Below, piece after piece: positions 39,839 to 49,142 of a stretch of DNA of 64,000 nucleotides. The stretch's first letter is position 1, and each line of letters begins with the position of its first letter. The stretch is taken from the NCBI RefSeq assembly GCF_025725665.1, contig NZ_CP107009.1, positions 992,001 through 1,056,000 of the forward strand. The letters run 5' to 3'. A model generated the notes under the pieces. The model did not search any database. It was not told where the DNA came from and worked only from the letters and a program-made list of their open reading frames with translations. The position numbers and the translations under genes were made by a program. This DNA is from Halomonas sp. LR3S48. GTDB taxonomy: Bacteria; Pseudomonadota; Gammaproteobacteria; Pseudomonadales; Halomonadaceae.

Positions 39839-40692
39839 CGAGTAACACGGAAAAACTGCAGAAGGTACTGGCCCGCGCCGGGCTGGGCTCACGCCGCGAG
39901 ATGGAAGCGGCCATCGAGGCCGGCCGCGTCAAGGTCAACGGCAAGGTCGCCACGCTTGGCGACCGCATCGAGATGCGCGACCGGGTCGCCTTCGACGACC
40001 GCCCCGTGACCCTGCGTGGCGCCGAGGAGACGCCGCGCCGAGTGATCATGTACAACAAGCCGGAGGGCGAGCTGTGCACGCGCAAGGACCCGGAGGGGCG
40101 GCGTACCGTGTTCGAGCGCCTGCCGCGCCTCAAGGGTGAACGCTGGATCGCCATCGGCCGCCTCGACATCAACACCAGCGGCCTGCTGCTCTTCACCACC
40201 GACGGCGAGCTGGCCAACCGCTTGATGCATCCCTCCACCCAGATCGAGCGCGAGTACGCCGTGCGGGTGATGGGCGAGGTGCGCAAGGAGCACATCGTGG
40301 CCATGGTCGAAGGCGTGATGCTCGAGGACGGCCCGGCGCGCTTCACTGACGTGCAGGAGTTCGGCGGCGAGGGCATCAACACCTGGTTCCACGTGGTGAT
40401 CATGGAGGGCCGCAATCGCGAGGTGCGACGCCTGTGGGAGTCCCAGGGGCTCACGGTCAGTCGGCTCAAGCGGGTGCGCTACGGCAACATCTTCCTCGAC
40501 AAGCGGGCCAAGGCGGGAGAGTGGGTGGAGCTTTCCCAGGACGAGATCGACGATCTGGCCCAGTCGGCCGACCTGGCGCCACGCAAGGTGCCCGAACTGA
40601 CGCCGGACGAGAAGAACCGCTGGAGCCGTGACAAGAACAAGCGGCGCCCGGTGCAGGCGATGCGGAAGCCCAAGAGCCCGCGCAGTCGCTGA
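39835..40692 (+). CDS. rluB: 23S rRNA pseudouridine synthase RluB
   Basis: A 285-residue RsuA-family synthase. An S4 domain ([20 protein letters not shown]) is followed by the catalytic domain with the nucleophilic Asp in [20 protein letters not shown] and with [21 protein letters not shown] basic C-terminal tail (about 245-285) is typical of RluB, which makes pseudouridine 2605 of 23S rRNA. The scpA-scpB-rluB order is common in gammaproteobacteria, supporting RluB over RluE/F. Confidence 0.92.
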   Translation: MTSNTEKLQKVLARAGLGSRREMEAAIEAGRVKVNGKVATLGDRIEMRDRVAFDDRPVTLRGAEETPRRVIMYNKPEGELCTRKDPEGRRTVFERLPRLKGERWIAIGRLDINTSGLLLFTTDGELANRLMHPSTQIEREYAVRVMGEVRKEHIVAMVEGVMLEDGPARFTDVQEFGGEGINTWFHVVIMEGRNREVRRLWESQGLTVSRLKRVRYGNIFLDKRAKAGEWVELSQDEIDDLAQSADLAPRKVPELTPDEKNRWSRDKNKRRPVQAMRKPKSPRSR

Positions 40693-40730
40693 ACCGATGG
40701 TGGCAGTTGGCGAAAATGCGCCAAAACCCC

Positions 40731-40759
40731 TTGCTTTCAGGGGGCTGGATGGGTAATAT
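40731..40759 (+). promoter_or_regulatory. Sigma-70 promoter of the tRNA-Lys genes
   Basis: TTGCTT (40731-40736), 17-base spacer, TAATAT (40754-40759), followed by a GC-rich discriminator CTGCCCCC as expected for a stringently controlled stable-RNA promoter. The first tRNA starts 17 bases after the -10. Confidence 0.75.
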
Positions 40760-40775
40760 CTGCCCCCGTTCGGAA

Positions 40776-40851
40776 GGGTCGTTAGCTCAGTTGGTAGAGC
40801 AGTTGGCTTTTAACCAATTGGTCGTAGGTTCGAATCCTACACGACCCACCA
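40776..40851 (+). tRNA. tRNA-Lys (anticodon TTT)
   Basis: A 76-base tRNA with encoded CCA. Acceptor GGGTCGT pairs with ACGACCC; the D-arm is GCTC..GAGC; the anticodon loop is CTTTTAA with anticodon TTT; the T-arm is GTAGG TTCGAAT CCTAC. It reads AAA and AAG codons. Confidence 0.98.
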
Positions 40852-40882
40852 TTCCGAGCCTGGATGCTTGTTTGTAAGTGCC

Positions 40883-40958
40883 GGGTCGTTAGCTCAGTTG
40901 GTAGAGCAGTTGGCTTTTAACCAATTGGTCGTAGGTTCGAATCCTACACGACCCACCA
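40883..40958 (+). tRNA. tRNA-Lys (anticodon TTT), second identical copy
   Basis: Base-for-base identical to the copy at 40776-40851, 31 bases downstream and in the same transcript. It ends in an encoded CCA. A terminator follows 10 bases later. Confidence 0.98.
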
Positions 40959-40968
40959 GATTGACAAC

Positions 40969-41003
40969 AAAGCGCCCTCGCTTCCAGAAAGCGAGGGCGC
41001 TTT
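40969..41003. terminator. Strong intrinsic terminator after tRNA-Lys pair
   Basis: 15-bp perfect stem AAAGCGCCCTCGCTT / AAGCGAGGGCGCTTT with a 5-base loop. A and T tracts on the two arms allow termination in both directions, also serving the convergent gene ending at 41028. Confidence 0.9.
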
Positions 41004-41027
41004 GTCTATAGGGGGCATTTGAATTCC

Positions 41028-42344
41028 CTAATGCTCCAGCCGTACCCGGCGGAGGTTGTAATCGCCCCCATGGTTCACCAGCACGAAGCCCTGGAAACCT
41101 TGGCGCAGCCCCCGGTCGTGCGCCTGCAACACGCGCTGGTCATCCACCGAGACTTGCATGTTGCCGCTCTCGTCTCGGGTCCAACTCAGCATGTGAAAGC
41201 GGCCATCCTCAAGGTCGAGTGTGCCTTCGCTGCTGGCGATCACTTCTCCTCCATTGCCAGTCATCCGTACCAGGCTAAGCCCGGGTCGTGAGCCGGGGTT
41301 GTAGATCAGGCGGTAGCCTCCGTCGGGCTGGTTGCCCTGAAACAGCCCCAGTTCCAGGCTGCCTGGCCGCTGGTAGGAGGCCAGTTCCAGTTCCAGTCTG
41401 AAGGTGTTGTCGACCGGGGCATGGACGAAAATCCGTGCCGCGTCTCCGAACTCGACCTCCGCCGCCTCCGGTGGTGGCGCGTCCCGCTTCAGCCCACCCG
41501 TCTGCTCGAGGATCAACTGGAGCATCGCCAGGCCGATCTCTTCCGGTCGCTCCGGGCGGAGCGTCGGTGAGGCGGGAGTGGCCATCTGTGGTTTCTCCAC
41601 GACGCTGCGCAATCCGCCATCATCGATGTCGAAGCGTCCACTGATTACGGTCCAGGGTGGGTTGTGCCGGAAATCTCCGTCACCGAAGGTGTCATCCAGT
41701 GCGACCCGTCTAGCCGGAGTCGGTTCCGGTTCGGTGGTTGCCGGCTCCCGACCCGCCTGCCGTAATCTGGCCAGCAGTGCCGTCGTCGGCTGACCATCCT
41801 GGGCCAGGCCTACCGTGCCCTGGAAATCGCGAATCGCATTACGGCTGCGAGTCCCCATCAGGCCATCCACCGGGCCGGCCGCATAACCGAGCCGGTTGAG
41901 TTCACGCTGGACTTCGGCCACTAGCTGTTGGCCAGACAGGCTCTCGACGGGAGGCGATGGTTCGGGGGCGATCGCTGACGCCCCCGGCTGCCAGGCGCGG
42001 GCTGCCTGTTGGGCCTCGCTGATCTGTTGCGCAGTCATCCGCGCCGCCACTGCATCGCGTGCCGCGGCGGCATGGCGGTGGCCGCGGGCCGCGGCGAGGT
42101 TGTACCACTTGTGCGCCTCCACGAAGTCCTGGAGCGTCCCTTGGCCGGCCTCGTGCATTTGCCCCAGCATGTACTGGGCGTCGGCATTGCCGGTGGTGGC
42201 AAGCTGGTCGAACATCTGCAAGGCTTGGCGGTACTCCTGCCGCTCGTAGCTCTGTAGGGCGTCAGTGTAGCGGTAATCGGCACTGGCCAGCGTGATGTGA
42301 CCGAGCAGAAAGAGCAGGAACACGAATCCCTTGGTGATGGTCAC
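41028..42344 (-). CDS. Secreted Sel1-repeat / peptidoglycan-binding protein
   Basis: A 438-residue exported protein. A signal peptide ends at TLASA (about residue 22); two Sel1/TPR-like repeats follow (EYRQALQMFDQLATTGNADA, QYMLGQMHEAGQG, EAHKWYNLAAARGH), then a Pro-rich linker, a PG_binding_1 domain (LVAEVQRELNRLGYAAGPVD, RSRNAIRDFQ) and a C-terminal beta-sandwich-like part (about 215-438, LSWTRDESGNMQVSVDDQRV) resembling LamG/concanavalin folds. It probably sits in the periplasm bound to cell wall. The function is not known. Confidence 0.75.
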   Translation of the reverse strand: MTITKGFVFLLFLLGHITLASADYRYTDALQSYERQEYRQALQMFDQLATTGNADAQYMLGQMHEAGQGTLQDFVEAHKWYNLAAARGHRHAAAARDAVAARMTAQQISEAQQAARAWQPGASAIAPEPSPPVESLSGQQLVAEVQRELNRLGYAAGPVDGLMGTRSRNAIRDFQGTVGLAQDGQPTTALLARLRQAGREPATTEPEPTPARRVALDDTFGDGDFRHNPPWTVISGRFDIDDGGLRSVVEKPQMATPASPTLRPERPEEIGLAMLQLILEQTGGLKRDAPPPEAAEVEFGDAARIFVHAPVDNTFRLELELASYQRPGSLELGLFQGNQPDGGYRLIYNPGSRPGLSLVRMTGNGGEVIASSEGTLDLEDGRFHMLSWTRDESGNMQVSVDDQRVLQAHDRGLRQGFQGFVLVNHGGDYNLRRVRLEH

Positions 42345-42433
42345 GGGGCGTCTCCAGCGAGAAGGGGACTTCGGCCTGTATTCTCCCTGCTTCTCCGTGC
42401 TGTCTTTACGATCACCTTATCTCGTCGCTTGTC

Positions 42434-42508
42434 TCAACGCAGGCCGAGAACGGAAAGAACCACCAGCACGATGACGACGGCGCCGACGATATAGACGATG
42501 CTATTCAT
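42434..42508 (-). CDS. 24-residue hydrophobic membrane peptide
   Basis: ATG at 42508 (reverse) is preceded by GAGGAAAATTTC, a good ribosome site, and encodes 24 residues starting MNSIVYIVGAVVIVLVV and ending LSVLGLR, a single membrane helix with a basic C-terminal residue. Peptides of this form, starting MNSI-YIVG and ending FGLR/LGLR, are, from memory, common in Pseudomonas and Halomonas relatives and have no assigned role. It lies downstream of the PAS-GGDEF gene and upstream of the Sel1 protein gene, all on the minus strand. Confidence 0.7.
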   Translation of the reverse strand: MNSIVYIVGAVVIVLVVLSVLGLR

Positions 42509-42732
42509 GAAATTTTCCTCTGCGGCACATTATCCTGTTTCAGGATGCGGAAGGTGGTTCGTATCGAGATGGCGTCGCGGTCCTTGCGACGCTGAGCGTA
42601 ACTCCCTGTATCGGCTTCTCCTTGCCTCGCTCAACCTCAGGGTATGTCTTTGATGGCTCTCAGTCTGTGCGCTGTCGTACACAGCGGCTCATTTGTTTAT
42701 GCCTTGGTCAACCGGCCATTGAACCTTGCGGA

Positions 42733-43773
42733 CTAAAAGTCGAAGGATAATTGCGAAGCCATGATTGACCGATGCACGCCCGGTTCGATCCGCCTCCGTT
42801 GGAGGGGCCGGGTATTCATCTCAGCTGTGAAGCACTGGTGCCCATTTCGGCCATTACGCTTGGTGTGGTACATGGCCATGTCGGCGTTGTGCATCAGAGT
42901 GTCGGCATCGTCTGCATCCTCCGGGTAGAGGCTGATGCCTATGCTTAGCGTGATGAGGAGTTCATGACCCTGGATACGATATGGCTTGCCCAGAAGGTCG
43001 AGCAGTTTTTCCGCGACCTTGGTGGCATCTTCTGGTTTCCTGATCTCGGCAAGCAGGATCACGAATTCGTCGCCACCCTGACGGCAGACGGTGTCGATGT
43101 CGCGCATGCAGTCCTGCAGACGGCCCGCAACCGCTTGGAGCAGGCTGTCACCCAAGGCATGGCCGAGCGAGTCATTGATGGGCTTGAAGGCATCAAGGTC
43201 AAGATAGAGTAGGGCAACCATATTTTGGTGTCGTCGGGCAAGACCAATGGCTCTGGAGAGCCGTTCCATCAGCAGGGCACGATTGGGCAGGCCGGTGAGC
43301 GCATCATGCTGTGCCAGGTACGCCATCCTATCCAACATGACCTGTGATCGAGAGGCATCGTGGAACACGATCACTGCTCCGGTGACGCGACCTTCACGGT
43401 CATGAATGGGTGTTGCCGAATCCTCGATCTCGAGCTTGCTGCCATCCTGACGAACTAGAGCGCAATCCAGGGCGAGGCCAATCTTTTTGTTCTCCTCCAT
43501 GGCCCGCTGCCCAGGCGTGATCGTTGCTTGATGTGTCTTGCCATCGACACGAGGAAAGACTCGGGATAGCGGTTTGCCGATCGCCTCCGTTTCCGACCAG
43601 CCTGTCAGGCTCTCAGCCACACGGTTCATGTAGGTGACCGTGCCGTGAAGGTCGATGGTCAGGATGGCATCGCCAATGGCGTTGAGGGCCACTCGTGCCC
43701 ATGCACCCTCGGCATCCAGGGCAGCTGCCACTTCCCGTCTCGAGGCGTGGACCTGGGTGTATCCTTGCCGCAT
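42733..43773 (-). CDS. PAS-GGDEF diguanylate cyclase
   Basis: A 346-residue cytoplasmic protein. The start at 43773 has AGAGGA 5 bases upstream; a start at 43848 is possible. A PAS domain (about 25-140; ALNAIGDAILTIDLHGTVTY, SLTGWSETEAIGKPLSRVF) is followed by a GGDEF domain (about 165-325) with signature CRQGGDEF and an RxxD inhibitory site (RDID) five residues before it. It should make c-di-GMP with product feedback. No EAL domain or membrane segment is present. Confidence 0.9.
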   Translation of the reverse strand: MRQGYTQVHASRREVAAALDAEGAWARVALNAIGDAILTIDLHGTVTYMNRVAESLTGWSETEAIGKPLSRVFPRVDGKTHQATITPGQRAMEENKKIGLALDCALVRQDGSKLEIEDSATPIHDREGRVTGAVIVFHDASRSQVMLDRMAYLAQHDALTGLPNRALLMERLSRAIGLARRHQNMVALLYLDLDAFKPINDSLGHALGDSLLQAVAGRLQDCMRDIDTVCRQGGDEFVILLAEIRKPEDATKVAEKLLDLLGKPYRIQGHELLITLSIGISLYPEDADDADTLMHNADMAMYHTKRNGRNGHQCFTAEMNTRPLQRRRIEPGVHRSIMASQLSFDF

Positions 43774-44372
43774 CGGTTCCTCTGCGCGCAAGGAGTCACA
43801 AGGGGACTGCGTCCAGGCGGTGCCTGGAAGAATCGGATCGTTCCTCATGCACTCGGCCCCAAAACGTGAATTACCCATGGGCCGCGCGCCCAAGGGTGGA
43901 GTAAGAGCGGTGTGGACTGGTGCGGTGCTAGAGCCAGTGAGACAAGAGACGCGTTCATCAGAAACGTTGGCACTACCATGAGTCGGTTTCCTGTTCCGCC
44001 TGCGTGTGACCCCCGGTGGGGCGGCACTGCCTGACCTGAGAGACCTGGGGCTTGGTCGGTCGTCCAGCGAGCGTAGTGTTGCGACGGAGTTGCTTCTGTA
44101 CGCTAGCGCACACAATATGTACTTCGGTTCCTGCGCTTGTGCTGGGGCTGAGTAGTGCGACGAAGCTCGCATGAGTCGATGTTTTTCATTGAAATTTAAA
44201 GGGTTGTTTGCTATCTGACGCTACGGGCAGTTTGTTGCATGTCTTGACGAGATCAGGGGAAGTCCAGCAAGGATGTCCAACGGCTGCCTCGTGTCGTCAA
44301 CCACCATCGGACAAGTCCACTCTTCATACTCTAGTAGCCGGGGGTGGCTTGCCAGATACGGGAGTGTCAATC
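43774..44372. other. 600-base intergenic region between divergent genes
   Basis: It separates the PAS-GGDEF gene from the Crp-like gene. The composition is mixed, with an A/T-rich core at about 44180-44215 (TTTTTCATTGAAATTTAAAG) suitable for promoters. Several short frames exist, none with a ribosome site and a recognisable product. No tRNA, repeat or obvious small RNA was seen. Confidence 0.4.
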
Positions 44373-45092
44373 ATGCCCTTGCAACATGATCCTCGTCAGA
44401 ATCACTTGCTGGCGGCCCTGACAAGGGATGAATATCAGCGTTTGGTGCCTTACCTGGAACGGGTCGAGCTGACGCTGGGAGATTCGCTGGCCGAGTCGGG
44501 AAAGGTGATGAATCATGTCTATTTCCCGATAGATTCCATCGTATCGCTACTGTGCGTCATGGAGGATGGCGACTCGACGGAAATTGCCGTCGTCGGTGCC
44601 GAAGGTATCGTCGGCATCTCGTTGTTCATGGGAGGTGAGTCCACACCGAGCCGTGCCATCGTGCAGAGTGCCGGCAGTGCCTACCGTCTCAAGGGGCAGT
44701 TGCTGAAGGACGAATTCGAACGCGCAGGAACGTTTCAGCATCTGCTGTTGCGTTATACCCAGGCGCTGATCACCCAGATGGCTCAGACGGCGGTATGCAA
44801 CAGACATCACAGCCTGGATCAGCAACTGTGTCGTTGGCTGTTACTGAGTCTCGACCGCCTGCCGACGAATGAGCTGGTCATGACCCAGGAACTGATCGCC
44901 AATATGCTCGGCGTACGCCGCGAGGGTGTCACCGAGTCGGCGGGCAGACTACAGAGGGCCGGCCTGATTTCCTACCATCGCGGGCATATCAGCATCCTGG
45001 ACAGGCCTGGCCTGGAAGCGCGGGTCTGTGAATGCTATGCGGTTGTCAAGAAGGAGTATGAGCGGTTGCTGAGCTATCCTCGCTCGGGGTGA
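44373..45092 (+). CDS. Crp/Fnr-family transcription regulator
   Basis: A 239-residue protein: cyclic-nucleotide-binding fold (about 25-140; YFPIDSIVSLLCVMEDGDST, VVGAEGIVGISLFMGG) followed by a winged-helix domain of the Crp type (about 160-230; TQELIANMLGVRREGVTESA). No Cys cluster for an Fe-S centre is present, so it is not an Fnr. The cAMP-contacting residues of true Crp are not conserved, so the ligand is unknown. ATG 44373 has GGGAG 8 bases upstream. Confidence 0.9.
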   Translation: MPLQHDPRQNHLLAALTRDEYQRLVPYLERVELTLGDSLAESGKVMNHVYFPIDSIVSLLCVMEDGDSTEIAVVGAEGIVGISLFMGGESTPSRAIVQSAGSAYRLKGQLLKDEFERAGTFQHLLLRYTQALITQMAQTAVCNRHHSLDQQLCRWLLLSLDRLPTNELVMTQELIANMLGVRREGVTESAGRLQRAGLISYHRGHISILDRPGLEARVCECYAVVKKEYERLLSYPRSG

Positions 45093-45270
45093 AGGGGCCT
45101 TCTCCTCCTTTGGGCCGAGAGTTCAGGTTCTTGATTGCGGAATGAAGCGAATGACTCGTCGGAGCGGTATCTCGCTGTCTTATCCAAAAACTCTCGCATA
45201 TGTTAGACACCGCACAGATCATACCTCGAGTTTCCACTATAGATAGGCCACCCATCTTCAGGAGATTGAG

Positions 45271-45486
45271 ATGACGAATAATAGAATTCTGGCAATCGTG
45301 TTGCTTGTTGTGGGTATGATCCTGCTTTTCTTTGCATATCAGTCATCCCAAAGCCTAGGCGACCAAGTGACGGAGGCCATAACCGGCCGCTTCACTGACT
45401 CCACTCTCTGGTTTCTTGTTCTTGGAGCGGCATCTGCGGCGGCAGGTGTTGGTTTGCTGCTGTTCGGTAAATCCACAAGCAACTAG
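45271..45486 (+). CDS. DUF3185 family small membrane protein
   Basis: A 71-residue protein with two membrane helices (ILAIVLLVVGMILLFFAYQ and LWFLVLGAASAAAGVGLLLF) around the loop SQSLGDQVTEAITGRFTD, which is diagnostic for DUF3185. AGGAGA lies upstream of ATG 45271. The function is unknown; such proteins are often stress-associated. Confidence 0.85.
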   Translation: MTNNRILAIVLLVVGMILLFFAYQSSQSLGDQVTEAITGRFTDSTLWFLVLGAASAAAGVGLLLFGKSTSN

Positions 45487-45549
45487 CATAGTAATTTGAA
45501 TGCGGTACCGGGCCGGCCGCTTTTTGTGCATAGGAACATGGGCGTTTCG

Positions 45550-48123
45550 TCAGGGTTGTAAATCCTTGCGTAGGGCCTGTTCCAGCTCCTTGGTCGCGGT
45601 GATGTCGATAAGAGTGATGACCACTCCGTCAATGACATTGTCCAGTCGGCGATAGGGCATGATACGTACGGTGAACCAGCGGTCATCGGTGGTGGTTATC
45701 TGTTTCTCGGAAAATGCCAGGGTGCTCAGGGTGTTAAGGGCATCGTCATTGAGTTCCGGGTACAGCAGGCTGGTAGTGAGGTCACTAAGTGGTCGGCCGA
45801 TATCGCCTTCTCGGATGCTGATGATCTTTGATGCTCGGTCGGTGAAACGGCGGAGATTCAGGTTCTGGTCGAGAAACAGGATGGCTATCTCGATGCTGTT
45901 GAGCAGGTTGTTCATATCGCTCTGAGCGAGGGCGAGGTCATCGAGCTTGGTTTGCATTTCCGCATTGATGGTTTGCAGCTCCTCGTTCATGGACTGCATC
46001 TCCTCCTTCGACGTGGTCAGCTCTTCGTTGGTTGATTGCAATTCCTCATTGGTCGACTGCAATTCTTCGTTGGCTGACTGCAACTCCTCCTGGGACGTGC
46101 GGTTTTCTTCGCGGAGCGTCTGGATTTCATCCTGGTACTGCTGCAGCTCCGCGGCATAGGCCTGTTGCGCGGCTGTTGTTGACGTGTTCTTGTCGGCCGG
46201 GCTGGCATGGGGCTTGGCGATATCGCGGAACACGATCATCTTCATCCCGCGCAGGGTGGTAGGCTCTCGCAATGCTTGTACGGTGACATCGACGCTCTGC
46301 ATGCCTCCACCGGCCAGCTGCACCTGCAGGCCTGGCAAGTGCAATGGCTCGCTTTGATTTTCGGCTTGGCGCAGGGCGCTTGTAATGGGGATTCGCAGGC
46401 CTTCGCGCACCATGGCGTGAAAGTTCCAGTTGGCCTTGCCGGCGGCAGGTTCCAAGTACTTTCCTGTGCGACCGCTGATATAGACGACATCACCCTCATC
46501 GTTGACCACCACCGCTGCGGGAGCGTAGACCTGCAGTAATACCTGGTCGGCCGCCGCTTGCAGGTTATCCGTTGTCTGGGACGATGAGTCGTTGGCGGGC
46601 ACGGGAAGCTCCTTGGCTATCCAGGACAGAGGCGGAAACGACTTCACCGGCAACCGGGTGTCGCTGCTCTGGGCATAATCCTGGCGCAAATAGAGTCGTA
46701 ATTTGGATTGAATGGGGGCAAAGAGCTGAGTGTAGCGGCCTACCGTCTCAGAGCTTCCCAGCAGCAGTACTCCCCCGGCGCGCAGGCTGTAGTGAAATAA
46801 GGGAATGAGTTTGTGCTGCAGGCTCTGGTCGAAGTAGATCAGCAGGTTGCGGCAAGAAATCAGGTCGAGGCGGGTAAAGGGCGGATCAAGCACCACATCC
46901 TGCTGGGCGAACAGAACCAGGTCGCGGACGTCGCTATTGATCTGGTAGCCGTCGGCATGGGCACTGAAAAAACGTGCCAGACGCTCCGCCGAGACACTGC
47001 TGCTGATATCCGCAGGATAGTGGCCACGGCGTGCGGTGGCAATGGCGTCCGGGCTCAGATCGGAGGCGAAGATCTGCAGGCTGCAGTTATGGGGTCGTGG
47101 CAGCTTGTCCAGTGCCTCGATGAAGATCATGGCCAGGGAGTAGGCCTCTTCGCCGGTTGAGCAGCCGACCACCCAGGCGCGCAGGTGGGGCTCTCTGGGC
47201 TGTCGGGCCAGCAATTCTGGCAGGGTGGTATCTGCCAGAGTCTGCCAGACCGGAGCATCGCGGAAAAACCTGGTCACCCCGATGAGCACCTCCTTGAACA
47301 GCAGGTCGATCTCCTGGGGGTTACGCTGGAGAAAATCGGCGTAAAGCGCCAAGGTGGCGATGTCGTGGATCGCCATGCGCCGCTCGATGCGACGGTGCAG
47401 TGTGCTGGGTTTGTAGAGGGAGAAGTCGTGCCGGGTTCGCTGTTGAAGCAGACGGAGAATGCGCTGTAAGGGCGTTGACTCGAGCTCAGGTTCTGTCGCC
47501 TCCCTGTCGGAGGCGCCTGGGTTGGGCGCCTGGGCGAGCCAGGCCTGGATGCGGGTGGGCAAGTCACCAGGCGGGGCAATGATATCGGCACAGTTTGCGG
47601 CGATAGCGCTTTTGGGCATGGCATCGAACTGAGCCGTGTCGGGTTGCTGCACCGCCGTAATGCCGCCCATGGCCTTGATCGCCTGTAAGCCCAGGGTGCC
47701 GTCGGAGCCCATGCCGGACAGAATTACCCCAATGGCTTGCTCTCCCAGGGTGCTTGCCAGGGAAGAAAACAGCACGTTGATGGGCAGACGCATACCCCTG
47801 GGTTCCATAGGCTTTGCAAGTTTCAACAAACCGTCGACAACGCTGAGTTCGGTATTCGGCGGAATCACGTACACACAGTCAGGCTCGATGAGCATGCCTT
47901 GAGTGGCTTCCCTTACGGGCATCGGTGTAACGCGTTGGAGTAATTCGGGGAGCAAAGCCTTATGGGTGGGATCGAGATGCTGCACCACAACGTAGGCCAT
48001 ATGGCAGTGCGGCGGGATCCGAGCAAGAAACTGTTCCAGCGGCGCCAAGCCACCGGCGGAGGCGCCAATGCCCACGATTCGCGTGGTCACCGGAGTGTTG
48101 CCGGCGGCTTGGCAGGTGTCCAA
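45550..48123 (-). CDS. CheB-CheR-PAS fusion protein
   Basis: An 857-residue hybrid. The CheB methylesterase domain (about 15-195) has the catalytic Ser (GIGASAGG), His (QHLDPTHKA) and Asp (GMGSDGTLG). The CheR methyltransferase domain (about 215-485) has VGCSTGEEAYSLAM and VLDPPFTRLDLISCRNLLIY. A PAS-like region comes next, then a long coiled coil with repeated QSTNEELQ-type heptads (about 640-730) and a C-terminal PAS domain. It lacks the receiver domain of ordinary CheB. Such fusions often act in non-canonical chemosensory or two-component signalling. It lies next to a PAS-only gene. Confidence 0.93.
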   Translation of the reverse strand: MDTCQAAGNTPVTTRIVGIGASAGGLAPLEQFLARIPPHCHMAYVVVQHLDPTHKALLPELLQRVTPMPVREATQGMLIEPDCVYVIPPNTELSVVDGLLKLAKPMEPRGMRLPINVLFSSLASTLGEQAIGVILSGMGSDGTLGLQAIKAMGGITAVQQPDTAQFDAMPKSAIAANCADIIAPPGDLPTRIQAWLAQAPNPGASDREATEPELESTPLQRILRLLQQRTRHDFSLYKPSTLHRRIERRMAIHDIATLALYADFLQRNPQEIDLLFKEVLIGVTRFFRDAPVWQTLADTTLPELLARQPREPHLRAWVVGCSTGEEAYSLAMIFIEALDKLPRPHNCSLQIFASDLSPDAIATARRGHYPADISSSVSAERLARFFSAHADGYQINSDVRDLVLFAQQDVVLDPPFTRLDLISCRNLLIYFDQSLQHKLIPLFHYSLRAGGVLLLGSSETVGRYTQLFAPIQSKLRLYLRQDYAQSSDTRLPVKSFPPLSWIAKELPVPANDSSSQTTDNLQAAADQVLLQVYAPAAVVVNDEGDVVYISGRTGKYLEPAAGKANWNFHAMVREGLRIPITSALRQAENQSEPLHLPGLQVQLAGGGMQSVDVTVQALREPTTLRGMKMIVFRDIAKPHASPADKNTSTTAAQQAYAAELQQYQDEIQTLREENRTSQEELQSANEELQSTNEELQSTNEELTTSKEEMQSMNEELQTINAEMQTKLDDLALAQSDMNNLLNSIEIAILFLDQNLNLRRFTDRASKIISIREGDIGRPLSDLTTSLLYPELNDDALNTLSTLAFSEKQITTTDDRWFTVRIMPYRRLDNVIDGVVITLIDITATKELEQALRKDLQP

Positions 48124-48153
48124 GCGTCCATGGAGCAGAGCGGTGGAGCGGGG

Positions 48154-48759
48154 TTACTCAGCATTTCCGCACTCGCGGCAGATCAACAGGATATGCTTGC
48201 GCTCTGGTGAGAGGGATGCCAGGAACTGCATGTGTCGAGAGCCCTGTGTGTGTGCCCCCGTCTTGGCTAGGCAGGAATCCATGGCGCCACTCTGGGCGAC
48301 ATGTCGTAGCAGGTCAAGCAGTTGCGGCCGGCTCTCAGCGAGTAGGAACGTGCCAATGGGGTGTCCCTCCAGATCTTCACGTCCAACACCAAAAAGCGCT
48401 GCAGCGGCAATGTTACCCTGAATAATATTGCCCTCGAGGTCGACGAGAAAGTAGCCAAGGGGGGCGGAGTCGTAAAGTGTCCGGTAAAGGCTCAAATCCT
48501 CGACAAGTGCCCGTTCAGTGGCGGCAATCTCTTCATTCTGCAAGTCAAGCTCCACTTGATGAACCTGCAATTCATGGAGCAGCTTGAGAGCGTCTTCCGC
48601 GTTGTCGGGATTACTGGACAGCTGGTGGAGCAGACGCAGAGCGTCAACGCCAACCGACCAGTGACTCGCTACCGGCGTCGTGCCCGCCTGCAACTGCGCT
48701 TCAGCCTTGTCTCGCAGCTGTATGGAGACATTAGGTGCATTAGTGATTGCTGTGGGCAT
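48154..48759 (-). CDS. PAS domain protein, partner of the CheB-CheR fusion
   Basis: A 201-residue cytoplasmic protein. An N-terminal helical segment (ALKLLHELQVHQVELDLQNE) is followed by a PAS domain (about 90-190; YDSAPLGYFLVDLEGNIIQG, AAALFGVGREDLEGHPIGTF). The first helix-HELQVHQVELEMQNEEL type motif is usual upstream of PAS domains paired with CheB-CheR hybrids. GGAG lies 7 bases before ATG 48759. It is probably co-transcribed with the downstream fusion gene (30 bases apart) as its signal input. Confidence 0.85.
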   Translation of the reverse strand: MPTAITNAPNVSIQLRDKAEAQLQAGTTPVASHWSVGVDALRLLHQLSSNPDNAEDALKLLHELQVHQVELDLQNEEIAATERALVEDLSLYRTLYDSAPLGYFLVDLEGNIIQGNIAAAALFGVGREDLEGHPIGTFLLAESRPQLLDLLRHVAQSGAMDSCLAKTGAHTQGSRHMQFLASLSPERKHILLICRECGNAE

Positions 48760-49142
48760 GTCGCGCTCCAAGCTATGTTCTCGAATATAGCTCTCATAAT
48801 AGCTTATCGTGGCAGGGATTAGTATGGAGCTTTTAGCTATTTTCGGGGTGCGCGCTGCTTTGATTAAAGGGGTTGAGGAGTTTGGGATTTAGCGTTTTGT
48901 CGTGTCGACTTTATTTGGCTTAATGCAGGCTTGCCGTTGTTAAGTTTTAGAGTCTGTTCTTAGTGCTTGGCCTGTTAAAAGTACCACCACAAATACAGGC
49001 TATTACCAAGACCATGATTCATCAATATCACTGGCCAATGCTCTTGTTCGTACCTGTAGCACCAAGCGACCTCACAGCCAAGGGCAATCCAGTTTGAGTG
49101 GTGGGCCAGCTGCCCGACGACGTGTATGGTGGAGGCTGAATC
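48760..49142. other. Low-GC intergenic region
   Basis: About 380 bases between the PAS gene and the DUF4112 gene, visibly richer in A/T than surrounding DNA (for example 48780-48990). It holds the promoter of the PAS/CheB-CheR pair. No gene, hairpin terminator or known RNA could be supported. Confidence 0.4.

Noticed and set aside
40776..40958. tRNA-Lys pair as an integration site for a mobile element
   Set aside because: No integrase and no repeat of the tRNA 3' end was seen in the following DNA; the next genes look resident.
42571..42593. Hairpin GCGTCGC / GCGACGC downstream of the PAS-GGDEF gene
   Set aside because: 7-bp stem without T-run, 140 bases from the stop; too weak to call a terminator.
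46005..46090. Repeated DNA units of about 30 bases in the CheB-CheR gene
   Set aside because: They simply encode the heptads of the coiled coil and are not a DNA repeat element.
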